A DNA stretch of 47,091 nt from a virus. A model generated the notes under the pieces. That model worked only from the letters and a program-made list of their open reading frames with translations, was not told the origin of the DNA and searched no databases. This document shows positions 13,287 to 22,168 of the stretch, in pieces; position 1 is the stretch's first letter, and each line of letters begins with the position of its first letter. The translations under genes and the position numbers were made by a program. The stretch spans positions 1 to 47,091 of IMG/VR virus record IMGVR_UViG_3300017783_000045, one strand, 5' to 3'.

Positions 13287-14432
13287 CTAATTCATAGGCT
13301 TTATTAAGTAGTTTCTCCCTTTTAAAACCCTATAATTATATTGTGCAATCTCACGTACTTTGGCATGCCAATTTCTAAACTCTGATCCTTTTAAATTACA
13401 CAATCTTTCAATTTCATTTACAATTGCTATTGCCCTATCTCCGTGGTCTTCAATTTTATCGTAATCTTCATTTATGTAAGGATGATAAGTTCTGTACCCT
13501 AATTCTTTAAGATACTGTAATGTGTTTGGAGAACCTATCAAAACAAATGGGTGTCCCATTGCAATACATTTAAATATTTTTTCACTTAGAAACGGAACAT
13601 TTTCGTAGAATGTTGTTTCGCTAATTACACTAAAATATGTTTCTTGATAATACTTGTGTATTGATTGTTGATGTTCTGCTCTATTAGTAACAAGGTCTTG
13701 TTCATCAAGATACATTGACGGCAACTGCTGTACATCAGCAGAACGTTTTAAAACACGAGAAATCTCTTTATGATCTTTGTGTTTTGTTTGTAGCCTATTC
13801 CATACTTTCTTCCAATCTAAATTATCGTCTGATGGTGCAAGACTAACATATCCATCATCTAATAATCCTCTATCATATAGTAATGTAACCATTAACGGCC
13901 TATGTAAGCGCCATCGTCTATTTAGATTAAGATATTTTTTAGAGTACTTGCGTTTCTTTTCCATTGTAGGAAAAGCACTACGTTGTAGTATTGTATCTCT
14001 ACCAGTGTTTTCAAATAAACTGAACCACATAATTTTAATAGGCTCCACATTATTTTTCTTACAATAACTTAATGTGTATTTGTACATAGTAGGTACACCA
14101 GATAGAAACACAACCTGACTTGTTGGTATGTCATATTTTTGTATAATATCATTATAAATGGCATCTAAACTGTCATAAAAGAACTCTAACGAGTTGTCTA
14201 GTACTAATGAAATCTGTTTAAGTTGTAATTTAAGAATCGTTTCTTGATCTAAAATCGTATCTAAAGGAAAATATTTAAAACTTCTTGCGTCGGAAAACAT
14301 TATAAAATAGTAATCTTGTTTTAATTTAAGACGTCCTATTTCAGCAGGATTTGTAGGTATAGTAACCTTCACAGGATTGTTAACATCATATGTTATAAGG
14401 TATGGTAAATTATCGTTATTCAAACAAGCCAT
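13287..14432 (-). CDS. Putative glycosyltransferase, paralog of the 15210-16448 gene
   Basis: The 381-residue protein shares a C-terminal block with the gene at 15210-16448. Both have an E-T-x-F-(Y/F) segment, then F-L-(S/T)-E-K-(I/L)-F-K, then G-H-P-F, then T-L-x-x-L-(K/R)-x-L-G-(Y/F). The order resembles the donor-binding half of fucosyltransferase-like GT-B enzymes (E-K-x-F...G-x-P), but homology to a named family is not certain. The N-terminal half differs. No signal peptide is present. A highly basic stretch MEKKRKYSKKYLNLNRRWRL lies near residue 155. It overlaps the SGNH-like gene upstream by 1 nt. Confidence 0.6.
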   Translation of the reverse strand: MACLNNDNLPYLITYDVNNPVKVTIPTNPAEIGRLKLKQDYYFIMFSDARSFKYFPLDTILDQETILKLQLKQISLVLDNSLEFFYDSLDAIYNDIIQKYDIPTSQVVFLSGVPTMYKYTLSYCKKNNVEPIKIMWFSLFENTGRDTILQRSAFPTMEKKRKYSKKYLNLNRRWRLHRPLMVTLLYDRGLLDDGYVSLAPSDDNLDWKKVWNRLQTKHKDHKEISRVLKRSADVQQLPSMYLDEQDLVTNRAEHQQSIHKYYQETYFSVISETTFYENVPFLSEKIFKCIAMGHPFVLIGSPNTLQYLKELGYRTYHPYINEDYDKIEDHGDRAIAIVNEIERLCNLKGSEFRNWHAKVREIAQYNYRVLKGRNYLIKPMN

Positions 14433-15223
14433 TATAATCGTCCTGGTTTGTTAGAATGTTCTTTCCACCAAACTTCTAAATCGTCAAAACTACTTGCTTT
14501 CAGTACTTTTTTATTTGTGCTAAGAGCAAACTCTCTCATGTCTTTTGATATTAAATGTTTAGGAAAGCATTTAGCAATATATTTTAAATGATGTTCAGGT
14601 CTAGGATGATAATCAGCAGTTTGGCCTTGTCCTTTAGAACCTTTTATAGGTGTTGTTGGCCAAGAGCCGTCAAAAATTGCTGTAAGAATATCTGGTTGCA
14701 TTGATTCAAGTGTTGTAGCATATACTCTTTTAATATCTCCGTAGTCGCTATTTTTCATTTCTGGAGTTAAATTAAATGAGATCATATCATCGATTTCAAA
14801 AGGAGCCATGTTCAACATATGAAATTCAGCTTTTGATTGTTTCATGTAGTGTCTTGTTAATTCTATAAGTGCTAAATCTCTTAATAGATAAAATCTATAA
14901 TCAAACCAATCATGTACAAACTTGGCAGAGATATTATTTTGTGTTGTAATATTCCCCGATGTTACCCAATGATTTTTCTTATATCTATCTTCACGTGTAA
15001 CTGAGCTCCACATAACAATAACCAAATCATTTTTATTAAAGTTATGTGTTAAATTTGCTTCTACTAGTTGATTAGAAATGTAAAGATTTCCTGCGCCAGA
15101 CTTTCCGTAGTTATGTGTTTCTGGTATATCTTGTTTGATGATGTCCGACCATGTTGGCCATCTATATCTGGTTAAACTGCAACCAAATGTAAAACATCTT
15201 TTATATTCACTAAACCGTTTCAA
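14432..15223 (-). CDS. SGNH/GDSL hydrolase-like protein
   Basis: The 263-residue protein opens with RCFTFGCSLTRYRWPTW, an SGNH block I with G-x-S giving candidate nucleophile Ser16. NYGKSGAGN at 38-46 supplies the block II/III Gly and Asn. ADYHPRPEHHLKY gives Asp204 and His206, the block V D-x-x-H-like pair with D-x-H spacing. Such enzymes remove or add acyl groups on glycans. It overlaps glycosyltransferase-like genes on both sides, which fits sugar acyl trimming. It lacks a signal peptide, so it would act in the cytoplasm. Activity is inferred from motif order only. Confidence 0.75.
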   Translation of the reverse strand: MKRFSEYKRCFTFGCSLTRYRWPTWSDIIKQDIPETHNYGKSGAGNLYISNQLVEANLTHNFNKNDLVIVMWSSVTREDRYKKNHWVTSGNITTQNNISAKFVHDWFDYRFYLLRDLALIELTRHYMKQSKAEFHMLNMAPFEIDDMISFNLTPEMKNSDYGDIKRVYATTLESMQPDILTAIFDGSWPTTPIKGSKGQGQTADYHPRPEHHLKYIAKCFPKHLISKDMREFALSTNKKVLKASSFDDLEVWWKEHSNKPGRL

Positions 15224-16448
15224 AGTATCTCTCCGCTGATTTTATACAATTAGTTATTGCATCTTTATAAAAGTCTTGTGTTCTTGCATGTTCAAAGTTA
15301 TGTTGTACAGCAGGATATGCATATAGTAAACGTCTTTGCTTAGTTTTAAAATCAAGACTGATCCACTCTTTTAAATTTTGTTGTACAGTGTTAAAACGTT
15401 CTAATGGATCTACAATTAAGTCGTAGGGCTTACTAAACAATTTAAAGTCTGTTTTAAATCCTAATGAACGTAAACCAGCAAGTGTTCCTCTTGATGCAAT
15501 TGTAATAAAAGGATGTCCAAGCATAATAGGTTTAAACAATTTTTCTGTTAAAAATACGCTGTCGTCAAAGAATATAGTTTCAGTTACAACTGTTAGTAAC
15601 GTGTTTGCATATAGTTCTGCATTAAAACTATTAGCAGCGTTTGTAACACTCCAGTCTCCATCAAAAAATCTTGGAGTAAACTCTTTGTGTCTTGCGTAAT
15701 TTTCTTTACCAATCAAGTATTCTGCATTTAGATCTTCGCCTTCTTTAACTTCGTTACATGTAACAATACCTTTGTCTAATAGTCCACTAATGCCTAAGTC
15801 TGTTACGTGTGCAGCTCTATGCGGTCTATGCACCCTATTTAAACTATTAAATGCTTTACTATCTTCGTTGTACATTGCACCTTTAATTAACGGCTTGTAA
15901 GGCATAGATTGATTCATAAATATTTTTAAGAAGTGATTTGAATATGCAACTTCAAACATACGTGCATTGCCTGTTTTCTCTAACCAATCTTCGTAATGCT
16001 TTTCTACCAATTGGCTCCCTTGCATAATATAAACAGACATTGGTGGTAGTTCTCTTTTAATTGCAGCATCATGTATACGCTGCCAGCCATCACCTAATGA
16101 TTTGTGTATAAAGGGGCCTCCTTCTTTGTCAGCACCAATTACAAGTCTTAATCTTTTTTTCTTTACTAGTTTTACAATATTCTTTGGTAATGCAGTTATA
16201 ATGTCTGTCGGTCCGTTGTGTACAGAGCTAAGTCCTGTCCACCAACAAGGATCACCATTAACATCAATATAATATATGCCAGGCGAATTTTGACAGTTTC
16301 CTAACTCTTGCACAGGCTTCTTCATACTGCGTAAAGTTTGTTTAACAATAGATCCTTTAGAAGTTAGATACCAATCAGTTTCATCTGTAGTAGAAAGATG
16401 AGCTAAATTTTCTGTATGTTCGTCTGTGGTATCAAAGTAAAAATTCAT
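15210..16448 (-). CDS. Putative glycosyltransferase, paralog of the 13287-14432 gene
   Basis: The 412-residue protein has the shared block VTETIFFDDSVFLTEKLFK, then GHPFITIASRGTLAGLRSLG, near residues 285-335. This block is aligned with its paralog two genes away. The N-terminal half (STDETDWYLTSKGSIV, PGIYYIDVNGDPCWWTG, RLVIGADKEGGPF) is its own. The conserved Glu-Lys and Gly-His-Pro positions are consistent with a nucleotide-sugar site. Duplication around an SGNH-like gene suggests two linkage-specific enzymes. Start overlaps the stop of the radical-SAM gene (ATG/TAA region). Confidence 0.6.
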   Translation of the reverse strand: MNFYFDTTDEHTENLAHLSTTDETDWYLTSKGSIVKQTLRSMKKPVQELGNCQNSPGIYYIDVNGDPCWWTGLSSVHNGPTDIITALPKNIVKLVKKKRLRLVIGADKEGGPFIHKSLGDGWQRIHDAAIKRELPPMSVYIMQGSQLVEKHYEDWLEKTGNARMFEVAYSNHFLKIFMNQSMPYKPLIKGAMYNEDSKAFNSLNRVHRPHRAAHVTDLGISGLLDKGIVTCNEVKEGEDLNAEYLIGKENYARHKEFTPRFFDGDWSVTNAANSFNAELYANTLLTVVTETIFFDDSVFLTEKLFKPIMLGHPFITIASRGTLAGLRSLGFKTDFKLFSKPYDLIVDPLERFNTVQQNLKEWISLDFKTKQRRLLYAYPAVQHNFEHARTQDFYKDAITNCIKSAERYFETV

Positions 16449-17644
16449 TAAGTTAACCTTTTCAATTCTGGAAATGTTTCTGCAAAGTTTTCATTTCTAA
16501 TTATATCATAATGATGTGTACGGTTTTTAAATTGTTGTTTTGTTTTCTCATTAAACTTAGAACTGTTTATATAACTTACAACACCCTTTAGCATATCATC
16601 AATATGCTTATTATATTTTTTACCTTGTATCTTTTCAATAATTTCTGTTTTAAATGAATCATCTAATACTGATGCAGTATAATATTCTGGATATTGTATA
16701 TTATACATCTGTGGGAAATAATCTTCAAGATCAAAAAATCCTTCATTCAATACATAATCAAAAAAGTCTGTTATTGTATATAAATTAAAAACACTAACAA
16801 CTGTATTGCTTTGCATCTTAATATGAGGACATTCTTGTTTTATTTTTTTAATATTACCTTTAACCAAATTCCAGTCTGTTCCTGATCTAATATACTCTGC
16901 TCTACTACCATAATGATCTAAACTTGCACCTATGTGTATAGTATCAAAGTGTTTCCATAGCTCTAAGACGCTCTTAGACTTGTATTTTAGCACACTACAG
17001 TTACTATTATACTCTAACTTCACATTTGTTTTACCTATTGAAATAAGGTGTTCTAGTATGTCATAATGCTTGTCTGTGAGCAAAGGTTCTCCGCCTGCAA
17101 AGTAAAATGTTTCAATATCCTTAAAGTGCGGAAGGAACTGGTTATACAACTTATCGTTGTCATTACCATCTGCTAAAATAAAAATAGGTTTCTTTTCACC
17201 TTGTGCATTATCTTCTTGCGCCCATGTGCTAGAGTATGTGCTACTACAACTTCGGCATTTAAAGTTACAAATATTACTCCAACGCACATCAAAATGTTTT
17301 AGATGCATTACTGGTAATGTACCATCAGCTTCTGTATGTGCTATTAGACCAGCAGTATCACCAAAGTATGGATTACGATTAGCATGTGTTCTTGAGCTTT
17401 CGGCTCCACCATCTTCTATATTATAACAGGCTTGACATTCTACACAACGTTTACCCTCAAGCATATTTTTACGTATTTTCTTGTAGGGGTTGTCATTCCA
17501 AATTTCTTTAATTGTGTTTTGTCTTACATTACCTAAGGGCTTGTCCCACTCACCAACACAACAAGGTAACACCGACCCGTCTGGGTTTACATACATATGT
17601 AACCAAGGGTATATGCAAAACGTATCAGACAGCTTCGCAGTCAT
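16448..17644 (-). CDS. Radical SAM protein with extra cysteine region (SPASM/twitch-like), first of a tandem pair
   Basis: The 398-residue protein has the radical SAM cluster motif C126-x3-C130-x2-C133 (NICNFKCRSC) and AGGEPLL at about 173-179. Unusually, the auxiliary cysteines come first: C10 (FCIYPW), C28/C29 (LPCC), then C67, C70 and C73 (C-x2-C-x2-C). The GSVLPCCVGEWDKPLGN opening is the typical SPASM/twitch signature, placed at the N-terminus. Such enzymes modify peptides or carry out carbon-centred chemistry on sugars. It overlaps the second radical SAM gene by 20 nt. The substrate is unknown; glycosyltransferases on both sides suggest a glycan or a modified protein. Confidence 0.86.
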   Translation of the reverse strand: MTAKLSDTFCIYPWLHMYVNPDGSVLPCCVGEWDKPLGNVRQNTIKEIWNDNPYKKIRKNMLEGKRCVECQACYNIEDGGAESSRTHANRNPYFGDTAGLIAHTEADGTLPVMHLKHFDVRWSNICNFKCRSCSSTYSSTWAQEDNAQGEKKPIFILADGNDNDKLYNQFLPHFKDIETFYFAGGEPLLTDKHYDILEHLISIGKTNVKLEYNSNCSVLKYKSKSVLELWKHFDTIHIGASLDHYGSRAEYIRSGTDWNLVKGNIKKIKQECPHIKMQSNTVVSVFNLYTITDFFDYVLNEGFFDLEDYFPQMYNIQYPEYYTASVLDDSFKTEIIEKIQGKKYNKHIDDMLKGVVSYINSSKFNEKTKQQFKNRTHHYDIIRNENFAETFPELKRLT

Positions 17645-18992
17645 GGTAGAAGTCCTTTAGATCTGGAAACGTATCAGTAAAGTTAACATTTCTGCGTTTA
17701 TCATATTCAGTAAACCACTGATAAAAATCTCTACGGCCTTCTGTCAATCTGTTGACATCATACTGTGTTCTTTCCATATAGTCTACTACACGTCTAAACT
17801 TTTCATATTCTAGTTCGCTAAATTTATGCTTATCTTGGTCGTCCATATTATCAATAATAAACTGTAAGTGTTTCTTCATGTATGGCATAAACATTTCTTT
17901 AGGTAAGATATTCATATCATACTGTAAAGGTTCTTTTAGGTACGGAGTATCAAATCTAATTCTCTGCCATTTAGTTTGATTATCGCTATTATATTTTATA
18001 CGCCAGTCTAAGAACTTTTGCAATAGTGTACTAAAATTAGTTACAGTTAAAATATTAAACGTAACCATAAATGTTAAAGGCATGTTAGTCTTGGTCATGT
18101 AAGTGTCTAAGTTCTTTTGCCAAAGCTCTAAATCTAAGCCTGTTCTAATATACTCTGCTTGTGGTCCCCATGTATCAATACTAGTAAAAATCTTAAAGTC
18201 TTTGATACAGCCTTTTTCAACTAAACTGTTTACTTTGTCAGTAAACCTTTCAATAAGAATTGGCTTAACACCTAAATTAGTATTGATGTTTAATTCTAAA
18301 TTAGGACAAGGATTTTTTTCAAGCTCGTCAAATACTCTCCATGTGCTTTGCTGTAGTAATGGCTCACCTCCTGTAATACGTAAAATTGTAAGTGTCTTAC
18401 GCAATTCAGGCCACCACTTCCACCATGCTTTAACATATGGATTTGTTTCTTCATCTTTGTGTATTTTAAACCAGTCAATATCATTCCTATGATTCTTAAC
18501 CATAGTGTATGGACCTTCTTTTTCAATTTCTTTATAGTAACTGCTAGAATGTTTAGGGTGGCAATATCCGCATTTAAAATTACACTCATTACCGAATGAA
18601 ACTTCAACATACTGTGGATTTACATTTGCCATCGGCTCTTGCTTAATTGCATTGAATCTTTCAGGTGTGTATATACTTGCATTACGTTCTTTACGATCAC
18701 TAATGTAATCTTTACCCATACATTCAACATTCCAACAATAGTTACAACCGCTAGGTTTCTTGCCGTCTATCATCATTTGACGTTCTGCTTTTTTCTGTTG
18801 TGTGTTGTGTAACGCACTTGGATCTGCTTCAATTTCATGCAAAGGTATTTTATGCGGAGCAGGGTGATAACAACTGTGTGTTTCTCCTGTACCTAAGTAT
18901 AGTGTTGTATGATGCCATTTGGCCAAACAGAATGTAGGACTTAGCTCGTCCATGATAGGAATAAACTTTTCTATTCTTTCCTTATCGTGCAT
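17625..18992 (-). CDS. Radical SAM protein with extra cysteines, second of a tandem pair
   Basis: The 455-residue protein has the cluster motif C137-x3-C141-x2-C144 (NECNFKCGYC) and RITGGEPLLQQ with GGEP at about 208-211. Additional cysteines precede it: C22 (FCLAKW), C41 and C83, C86, C91 (GCNYCWNVEC). The layout matches the neighbouring radical SAM protein, but overall sequence differs, so this is an old duplication or a matched pair. EYIRTG occurs in both (residues about 260 and 290). No precursor peptide ORF was found beside the pair. It overlaps the repeat-containing gene upstream by 11 nt. Confidence 0.86.
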   Translation of the reverse strand: MHDKERIEKFIPIMDELSPTFCLAKWHHTTLYLGTGETHSCYHPAPHKIPLHEIEADPSALHNTQQKKAERQMMIDGKKPSGCNYCWNVECMGKDYISDRKERNASIYTPERFNAIKQEPMANVNPQYVEVSFGNECNFKCGYCHPKHSSSYYKEIEKEGPYTMVKNHRNDIDWFKIHKDEETNPYVKAWWKWWPELRKTLTILRITGGEPLLQQSTWRVFDELEKNPCPNLELNINTNLGVKPILIERFTDKVNSLVEKGCIKDFKIFTSIDTWGPQAEYIRTGLDLELWQKNLDTYMTKTNMPLTFMVTFNILTVTNFSTLLQKFLDWRIKYNSDNQTKWQRIRFDTPYLKEPLQYDMNILPKEMFMPYMKKHLQFIIDNMDDQDKHKFSELEYEKFRRVVDYMERTQYDVNRLTEGRRDFYQWFTEYDKRRNVNFTDTFPDLKDFYHDCEAV

Positions 18993-20619
18993 TAAACTGT
19001 TCCTTTAACCAATCAAAGTCATTTATTTTACGTAGGTTATCTGGCTTGTTACTGTTTGCAACTCCGTAAGCTCTGCCTGCTTTTGCTCCTTTAAGTGCAT
19101 ACTCTGCAAAAGGTCCTTTTGCTTCTTTACACCAAATATCTAAACGTTTATCAGTTTCCATGTTATCTTGTCTATTAATAGCTCTACTTGCTAGTTTAAC
19201 ACATTCTCTAAATGAACTTTTCCATGTACTGTATTCATCGGTATCAAACACACTAATGTTACTTACTTCATTCATAGCTTTAAACTTTGAAGATAGACTA
19301 GTAGTCATATCAGTAGTAAAATCTGTAATGTTCATAACTGCTTTTCTTGGTAGTAATTTTACACCACCGTAACCATATTCTAGATCATTTACTGCATTTT
19401 TACTTCGCCAAACATGTACCATATCTTGATCCCAAAACGGAACACGATGATCAAATTTAAAATGTTCAATTAGTTTAGCATCACCGTCAACTACCCAAAA
19501 CATATCTGTTTCACATAGTCTTGCTGCTTCCATATGTGCTTGATGAATACCTTTTACATCACGTATCCAACGTAGTTTTACACTAGAGTCTTGTACTCTT
19601 ACAATGTCTTGTAGTTCTTTGAAATGCTTATCTGCATTTTTTTCTTTATAACTTATAAAAGCAATATCATATGACGTCGGCCTACTACTATTTTGTTTTA
19701 CATCTTTTTTATTTGTAAAGAATCTTGAATTAAATTCACGCTGTGTTACAGGACGCTCTTTTGAAAATAATGTAACACCGTCATACCATTTGCTATTTTG
19801 AAAACAGTGAGTAAGTTTTCTATGATAACTATCGTACTTAGGAATATAATAATCAAATTTAAAACTATCAATAATATTTAGATCAGGATATACTCCCCAA
19901 AACATATCTCCTGTTGCTTTTTCTTGAGCTTGTTTATAATCGTCAAACGTTTCTAAATTAAATACTTCCCACTTCTTAGGATTACTGGCTACTACGTTAA
20001 CTTCTTTTTTATTTGTAAAGAATCTATAATCAAATTCTCGTTTAGCAATTTTATTATTTTTATGGCAAATAAAAATACCATCGTAAGTTTTATCATTTTT
20101 AAAAACATGAACAACATCTTTATCCCAAGCAGGAACTTGATATTGAGGAATGTCTGTTGGAACTACATCATCAGGTATACATAGTATAAACTCTGAATGT
20201 GCAATTTCTTGTGCTGTAACAAGTCCTTCGTAACTGTCTAGTTTAATAATATCGTAAGGTTTAGGACGACTTGCTAGTATATCAATTTCTTTTTTATTTG
20301 TAAAGAATCTATACTTCCATTCTTTGCTCGATACGTTTAAGTTTTTAGGAAATAAGCATACACCATCATAGTGTTCGCCATTTTTAAATACATGAATATA
20401 TTGATTGTCCCATTCAGTAAGTCTGTATGTAAAATCAAAGTCTTGTGTTATATGTAAACAATCCCATACTACCCAAAAGTTTTTTGTAAGAGTCTTTTTA
20501 TTAAGTGTTTCATAGCTTTCACAGTTTTCTATTTTCTGTGCGTGTGGAAAACGTGACTTGAAATTATTCCAAGAACTTACGTTAACCTTAGAATCACTAA
20601 TAAAAAAGATATCATACAT
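18982..20619 (-). CDS. Glycosyltransferase-like protein with three degenerate internal repeats
   Basis: The 545-residue protein holds three degenerate repeats of about 95-100 residues, each containing W-x-x-x-x-(I/V)-H-V-F-K-N, Y-D-G-(V/I) and then R-F-F-T-N-K-K (residues about 104-110, 199-205, 299-305). A final, better preserved GT-A-like domain begins near 317 (YDIAFISY) and has VVDGDAKL at about 376-383 as a D-x-D-type metal motif, followed by GYGGVKLLPRKAV. The last domain resembles the adjacent protein (20612-21517). The first three copies lack an obvious D-x-D (VVWDCLH, CIPDDVV, GVYPDLN), so they may be non-catalytic binding modules. Confidence 0.7.
   Translation of the reverse strand: MYDIFFISDSKVNVSSWNNFKSRFPHAQKIENCESYETLNKKTLTKNFWVVWDCLHITQDFDFTYRLTEWDNQYIHVFKNGEHYDGVCLFPKNLNVSSKEWKYRFFTNKKEIDILASRPKPYDIIKLDSYEGLVTAQEIAHSEFILCIPDDVVPTDIPQYQVPAWDKDVVHVFKNDKTYDGIFICHKNNKIAKREFDYRFFTNKKEVNVVASNPKKWEVFNLETFDDYKQAQEKATGDMFWGVYPDLNIIDSFKFDYYIPKYDSYHRKLTHCFQNSKWYDGVTLFSKERPVTQREFNSRFFTNKKDVKQNSSRPTSYDIAFISYKEKNADKHFKELQDIVRVQDSSVKLRWIRDVKGIHQAHMEAARLCETDMFWVVDGDAKLIEHFKFDHRVPFWDQDMVHVWRSKNAVNDLEYGYGGVKLLPRKAVMNITDFTTDMTTSLSSKFKAMNEVSNISVFDTDEYSTWKSSFRECVKLASRAINRQDNMETDKRLDIWCKEAKGPFAEYALKGAKAGRAYGVANSNKPDNLRKINDFDWLKEQFNAR
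19706..20310 (-). repeat. Three near-identical DNA repeats encoding RFFTNKK
   Basis: TTTTTTATTTGTAAAGAATC occurs three times on the + strand, near 19707, 20007 and 20290. The copies are about 285-300 nt apart and lie inside the repeat-containing glycosyltransferase-like gene. Identity at this level over 20 nt while the flanking repeat sequence has diverged points to strong constraint or recent recombination. Confidence 0.8.
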
Positions 20620-21517
20620 ATTTTTTACTATAGTAGGTTTGTCCTAGGTTCAATGCTTCGTCATATAGATCCATTGTATACCTACTTGCATCAGGTTCTA
20701 GCCACACCCAATCAAGACCTAGGTTTAATTTAATTTCGTCTCCTAGACGTTGTATTTCAGCAATACACGCTTCACTATCTTTTGAAAAATGCTCTGCTTT
20801 ATCTTTATATATTTCGCCCAACATTTCAAAATCTCTAACTTGTATATGATCCCAGTCTGTACAATTAGTCATATAGGTTCCTTGCCTTGCACCTAGTATT
20901 GACATTATACCATTTTCTACATGTGATCCAACCGTTGACCACATTCTAAGTCTGTGAATATTATGCCACCAAATTCTTTCTTTAATTTCCATAGGTGGTA
21001 GTTTTAGACCATCAAACAATGTCATTTTAACACCTTCTCGAAATCCTGATCTCCATGCATGATATGGATTGCCATTTATTTTTGTGTCGCTATAAGTTAC
21101 TGGAAAGTTTCTATAACCTGTTTCCCAACAAAAGTCAACTTGCGCTCTTTCGCTATCTGCATTTTCATGTGTTTTCATATTAAGTAAATGATCCTTAGAC
21201 CATAACTTTAATCCGCCGTTACCGTAACGTAATCCGTTAACAGTATTCTTACCACACCAACTATATACTTTAACTTCTTCTTCTGACATATCTAAGTCAA
21301 GATTAAAATATTCAGGATATACTATATTGTCTGCATCAACGGTAAGTAACCAATCAGTTTCAGATTGTTCTGCACATGCTTTATGTGCATGATCACTTCC
21401 TTTTACACCATGTACACGTTTAGCCCATGGTAACTTATTGCATAGATCTGCATAATGCAAATCAGCAAAAGGTTCATCATAAGATAAAAAGAATACGTCG
21501 AATTCAGCAACCCGCAT
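20612..21517 (-). CDS. GT-A-type glycosyltransferase-like protein
   Basis: The 301-residue protein starts VAEFDVFFLSYDEPFADLHY and has WLLTVDADNIVYP at about 57-69, a D-x-D-like motif for a metal-bound nucleotide sugar. NGLRYGNGGLKLWSKDHLL follows, which parallels the last domain of the gene downstream. A C-terminal part begins with AWRSGFREGVKMTLF. The pair are clearly related in this 100-residue core. It overlaps the downstream gene by 8 nt and abuts the upstream one. It is cytoplasmic, and the acceptor is unknown. Confidence 0.75.
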   Translation of the reverse strand: MRVAEFDVFFLSYDEPFADLHYADLCNKLPWAKRVHGVKGSDHAHKACAEQSETDWLLTVDADNIVYPEYFNLDLDMSEEEVKVYSWCGKNTVNGLRYGNGGLKLWSKDHLLNMKTHENADSERAQVDFCWETGYRNFPVTYSDTKINGNPYHAWRSGFREGVKMTLFDGLKLPPMEIKERIWWHNIHRLRMWSTVGSHVENGIMSILGARQGTYMTNCTDWDHIQVRDFEMLGEIYKDKAEHFSKDSEACIAEIQRLGDEIKLNLGLDWVWLEPDASRYTMDLYDEALNLGQTYYSKKYV

Positions 21518-22168
21518 TTAGATCTCCTCTAGTACATAGTTTTTAAACAGTCTACGAGTAAACACACTAAACTTTCCTGTAATGTCTACATCGTCAATTG
21601 TTACAGACTTACCTTCTAACTCTTCAAGTGTAACATCAAAAGTTTTTTGCGGAAAGTGTGGATCATTATAATCAGCAACTGTAAAAGATAAAGTTGTTTC
21701 ACCTCCCCAAAATATATTTCTTGGTGTTGCTGGTTGCCACTGTTTTTCTAAAACTCTTGTACCACCATACTCTTCGCTTAGTTCAACTGTAAGTTTTTTG
21801 GCAGCTAAGTCATATGTAAGATAGATGTCTGGTTTTACCTCTTCATCTAAATAACGCTTATCAATAATCCTATGTAGTACGTCATCAATTTTTGATAAGG
21901 TTTTTTCTTCTGTAATTTCAAACTTACCTTCATGAGTATCAAAAAAGCACTTACTGATATGGATGTCACCGTCAATAATTTTGATAGCAAGATCTTCGTC
22001 AATCTCAACAACGTTTTTGCTGTACTCCATTTCTATTGCCGAATACGGACCTACTGAAACCAGTTGTCCTGTATCTGGGTCAAATGCTGTACCAAATCTA
22101 CGTGCTGGTTCTTCATAATTTTTAAGCCACTCATCAAAGTCGGGCATAAATTCTTCTACTTCTTCCAT
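21518..22168 (-). CDS. Unknown acidic beta-rich protein in the glycosyltransferase island
   Basis: The 216-residue protein has an acidic start (MEEVEEFMPDFDEWLKNYEEP). A series of beta-like stretches follows (NVVEIDEDLAIKIIDGDIHIS, IYLTYDLAAKKLTVELSEE, ETTLSFTVADY, SVTIDDVDITGKFSVFTRRLF). This pattern may be a small virion or binding domain. It overlaps the glycosyltransferase upstream by 13 nt, and its downstream neighbour starts immediately. I recognise no family, and the coupling with GT genes is the only hint to its job. Confidence 0.68.
   Translation of the reverse strand: MEEVEEFMPDFDEWLKNYEEPARRFGTAFDPDTGQLVSVGPYSAIEMEYSKNVVEIDEDLAIKIIDGDIHISKCFFDTHEGKFEITEEKTLSKIDDVLHRIIDKRYLDEEVKPDIYLTYDLAAKKLTVELSEEYGGTRVLEKQWQPATPRNIFWGGETTLSFTVADYNDPHFPQKTFDVTLEELEGKSVTIDDVDITGKFSVFTRRLFKNYVLEEI

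Noticed and set aside
16448-18992. A classical RiPP gene cluster
   Set aside because: Two radical SAM proteins with SPASM-like cysteines suggest it, but no short precursor peptide, leader peptidase or exporter was found next to them.
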